8,843 nt of DNA from Bacteroidaceae bacterium (GTDB lineage: Bacteria > Bacteroidota > Bacteroidia > Bacteroidales > CHK158-818), in assembly GCA_017467745.1 (NCBI GenBank), contig JAFUKV010000016.1, positions 1-8,843 of the forward strand, written 5' to 3'. Positions 7,956 through 8,843 of the stretch are shown one piece after another. Below the pieces are notes generated by a model that was given only the letters and a program-made list of their open reading frames with translations, was not told where the DNA came from and searched no databases. Numbering within the stretch: position 1 is the stretch's first letter; each line of letters begins with the position of its first letter. Position numbers and translations under genes: made by a program.

Positions 7956-8843
7956 TTATCTGATTACAAATTTATATTCTCCCGATGATAATGAATAGAC
8001 ATTACCGCTTTTCTCTCTTTTACCTTTTACAGGAGCCTCTATCGCTCCTTCGGGCAAATAAACCGTTGCAGTTACATTAGCCGGAATTTGTACCGAATAT
8101 TCAACTGCATCTCCCGACCGTTTCCATTCCGATACAATCTTACCGCTAACAGCGTTATACTCGCCTTTTACCCAATCTAAATCTTTTACAAAATGAGGAT
8201 GCATAATCACGTTTTTAAATCCCGGATTTTCTGAATCAAAATCAATACCCGCCAATGAATTATACATCCATGCACTGACGTTACCCATGAACACATGGTT
8301 AAGAGAAGCATCATTGAAACGAGGAGAAAGCAACCACGTTTCAAACAATGTAGTACCTCCCATTTTGGTAACCCAGTATCCCCACGATGGCGCCGTATCT
8401 TTGGCTACCATTTTATATGCCATTTCAACCTGACCGTATTTAGTCAATGCAATCGGCACTGTCTTACTGCCTATTACTCCGAAATTTAAAGAACAATCGG
8501 TAGCATTTACCACTTCTACCAACTTATCTACAACTTTCTGTTCCGCTTCGAGAGGTACAATACCTAAATACAAAGCCAATCCCTGAGCCGTTTGCGTTCC
8601 GTTAGCATACACGCCTGTTTCCGGATTGAGGTATTTATTATTTATCAGATTCTTAATGGTATCGGCTTTTAGCAGATAAGGTTTCGGATCTTTTCCTAAT
8701 ATCTTAGCGAACTCCGCCATGTTTACATAATCGACATAATAATAGCACGACGATGTATAATCGTTCGGCGTCTGAGCCTCATACGGCAACCAGTCGCCCA
8801 AACCGTAATTTAGCAAACCGTCTACCTCTTTCTTCTTTAAATA
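7956..8843 (-). CDS. GH78 family alpha-L-rhamnosidase, C-terminal part (5' end outside the window)
   Basis: The frame is open from the right edge to a TAA stop at 7956-7958 and encodes the last 295 residues. No start lies in the window: the leucine TTG at 8814-8816 lies inside LLNYGLGDWLP, a conserved segment of the catalytic barrel, and is not an initiation site. The visible part covers the second half of the (alpha/alpha)6 barrel and the terminal beta-sandwich. Recognisable GH78 pieces are GLGDWLPYE, the general-base block MGGTTLFETW (its glutamate codon is 8340-8342), SLNHVFMGNVSAWMYNSLAGI, and the PHFVKDLDWVKGEYNAVSGKI strands of the C-terminal domain. The residue before the catalytic glutamate is phenylalanine, where the neighbouring GH78 enzyme has tryptophan. 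The general acid region and any signal peptide are off the window. The gene is co-directional with, and 11 nt upstream of, the complete GH78 gene. The two differ enough that they are separate family members and not a recent duplication. Confidence 0.9.
   Translation of the reverse strand, partial: YLKKKEVDGLLNYGLGDWLPYEAQTPNDYTSSCYYYVDYVNMAEFAKILGKDPKPYLLKADTIKNLINNKYLNPETGVYANGTQTAQGLALYLGIVPLEAEQKVVDKLVEVVNATDCSLNFGVIGSKTVPIALTKYGQVEMAYKMVAKDTAPSWGYWVTKMGGTTLFETWLLSPRFNDASLNHVFMGNVSAWMYNSLAGIDFDSENPGFKNVIMHPHFVKDLDWVKGEYNAVSGKIVSEWKRSGDAVEYSVQIPANVTATVYLPEGAIEAPVKGKREKSGNVYSLSSGEYKFVIR

Larger units (their letters stand above)
2167..8843 (-). other. Probable single transcription unit (rhamnoside-degradation operon), read right to left
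   Basis: The genes ending or starting at 7956/7944, 5692/5689 and 3434/3406 share one strand with gaps of 11, 2 and 27 nt. None of these gaps can hold a promoter of the Bacteroidota type (TTTG about 19-21 bases from TAnnTTTG). The promoter must therefore lie beyond the right edge, upstream of the partial GH78 gene. The left GH106 gene follows after 85 nt with an inverted repeat and no convincing promoter, so it probably belongs to the same transcript, but partial termination or independent expression is possible there. The single-transcript call is inferred from spacing only. Confidence 0.7.

Noticed and set aside
7956..8816. A start codon at 8816 for the right-hand GH78 gene
   Set aside because: The codon is TTG inside a conserved catalytic-barrel segment, and the frame continues open to the window edge, so the gene is cut by the window and does not begin here.
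1..8843. CRISPR arrays, insertion sequences, tRNA or rRNA genes, SusC/SusD genes
   Set aside because: No direct-repeat arrays, transposase motifs, structured RNA genes or TonB-dependent transporter motifs were seen; nearly the whole window is taken up by the five minus-strand genes.

Overview
The window reads as part of a carbohydrate-utilisation locus from a member of the Bacteroidota, most likely a gut or host-associated Bacteroidales species. This rests on AT-rich DNA, lipoprotein and Sec signals on the glycoside hydrolases, mostly non-Shine-Dalgarno start regions, and a cluster of GH78 and GH106-type enzymes typical of polysaccharide utilisation loci. No 16S, SusC/SusD or regulator gene is present, so genus is not determinable.

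All five genes lie on the minus strand and are read from right to left: (1) 8843-7956, the C-terminal part of a GH78 alpha-L-rhamnosidase whose start is beyond the right edge; (2) 7944-5692, a complete secreted GH78 alpha-L-rhamnosidase; (3) 5689-3434, a complete lipoprotein distantly related to GH106 but without one catalytic glutamate; (4) 3406-2252, a cytosolic iron-dependent lactaldehyde reductase of the FucO/RhaO type; (5) 2166-1, the first 722 codons of a GH106 alpha-L-rhamnosidase lipoprotein that runs off the left edge. The first four genes are separated by 11, 2 and 27 nt, so they are almost certainly one transcription unit. The last gap is 85 nt and holds a perfect 9-bp inverted repeat.

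The genes suggest one pathway. Several exo-acting rhamnosidases of two unrelated families release L-rhamnose from a complex substrate such as a pectic rhamnogalacturonan, an arabinogalactan or a decorated plant or bacterial glycan. Rhamnose is then taken up and cleaved through rhamnulose-1-phosphate to DHAP and L-lactaldehyde, and the reductase converts the lactaldehyde to L-1,2-propanediol with regeneration of NAD+. The substrate and the rhamnose isomerase, kinase, aldolase and transporter are not visible here. The most unusual points are the GH106-like protein with an altered active site and the placement of a cytosolic fermentation enzyme between exported hydrolases.
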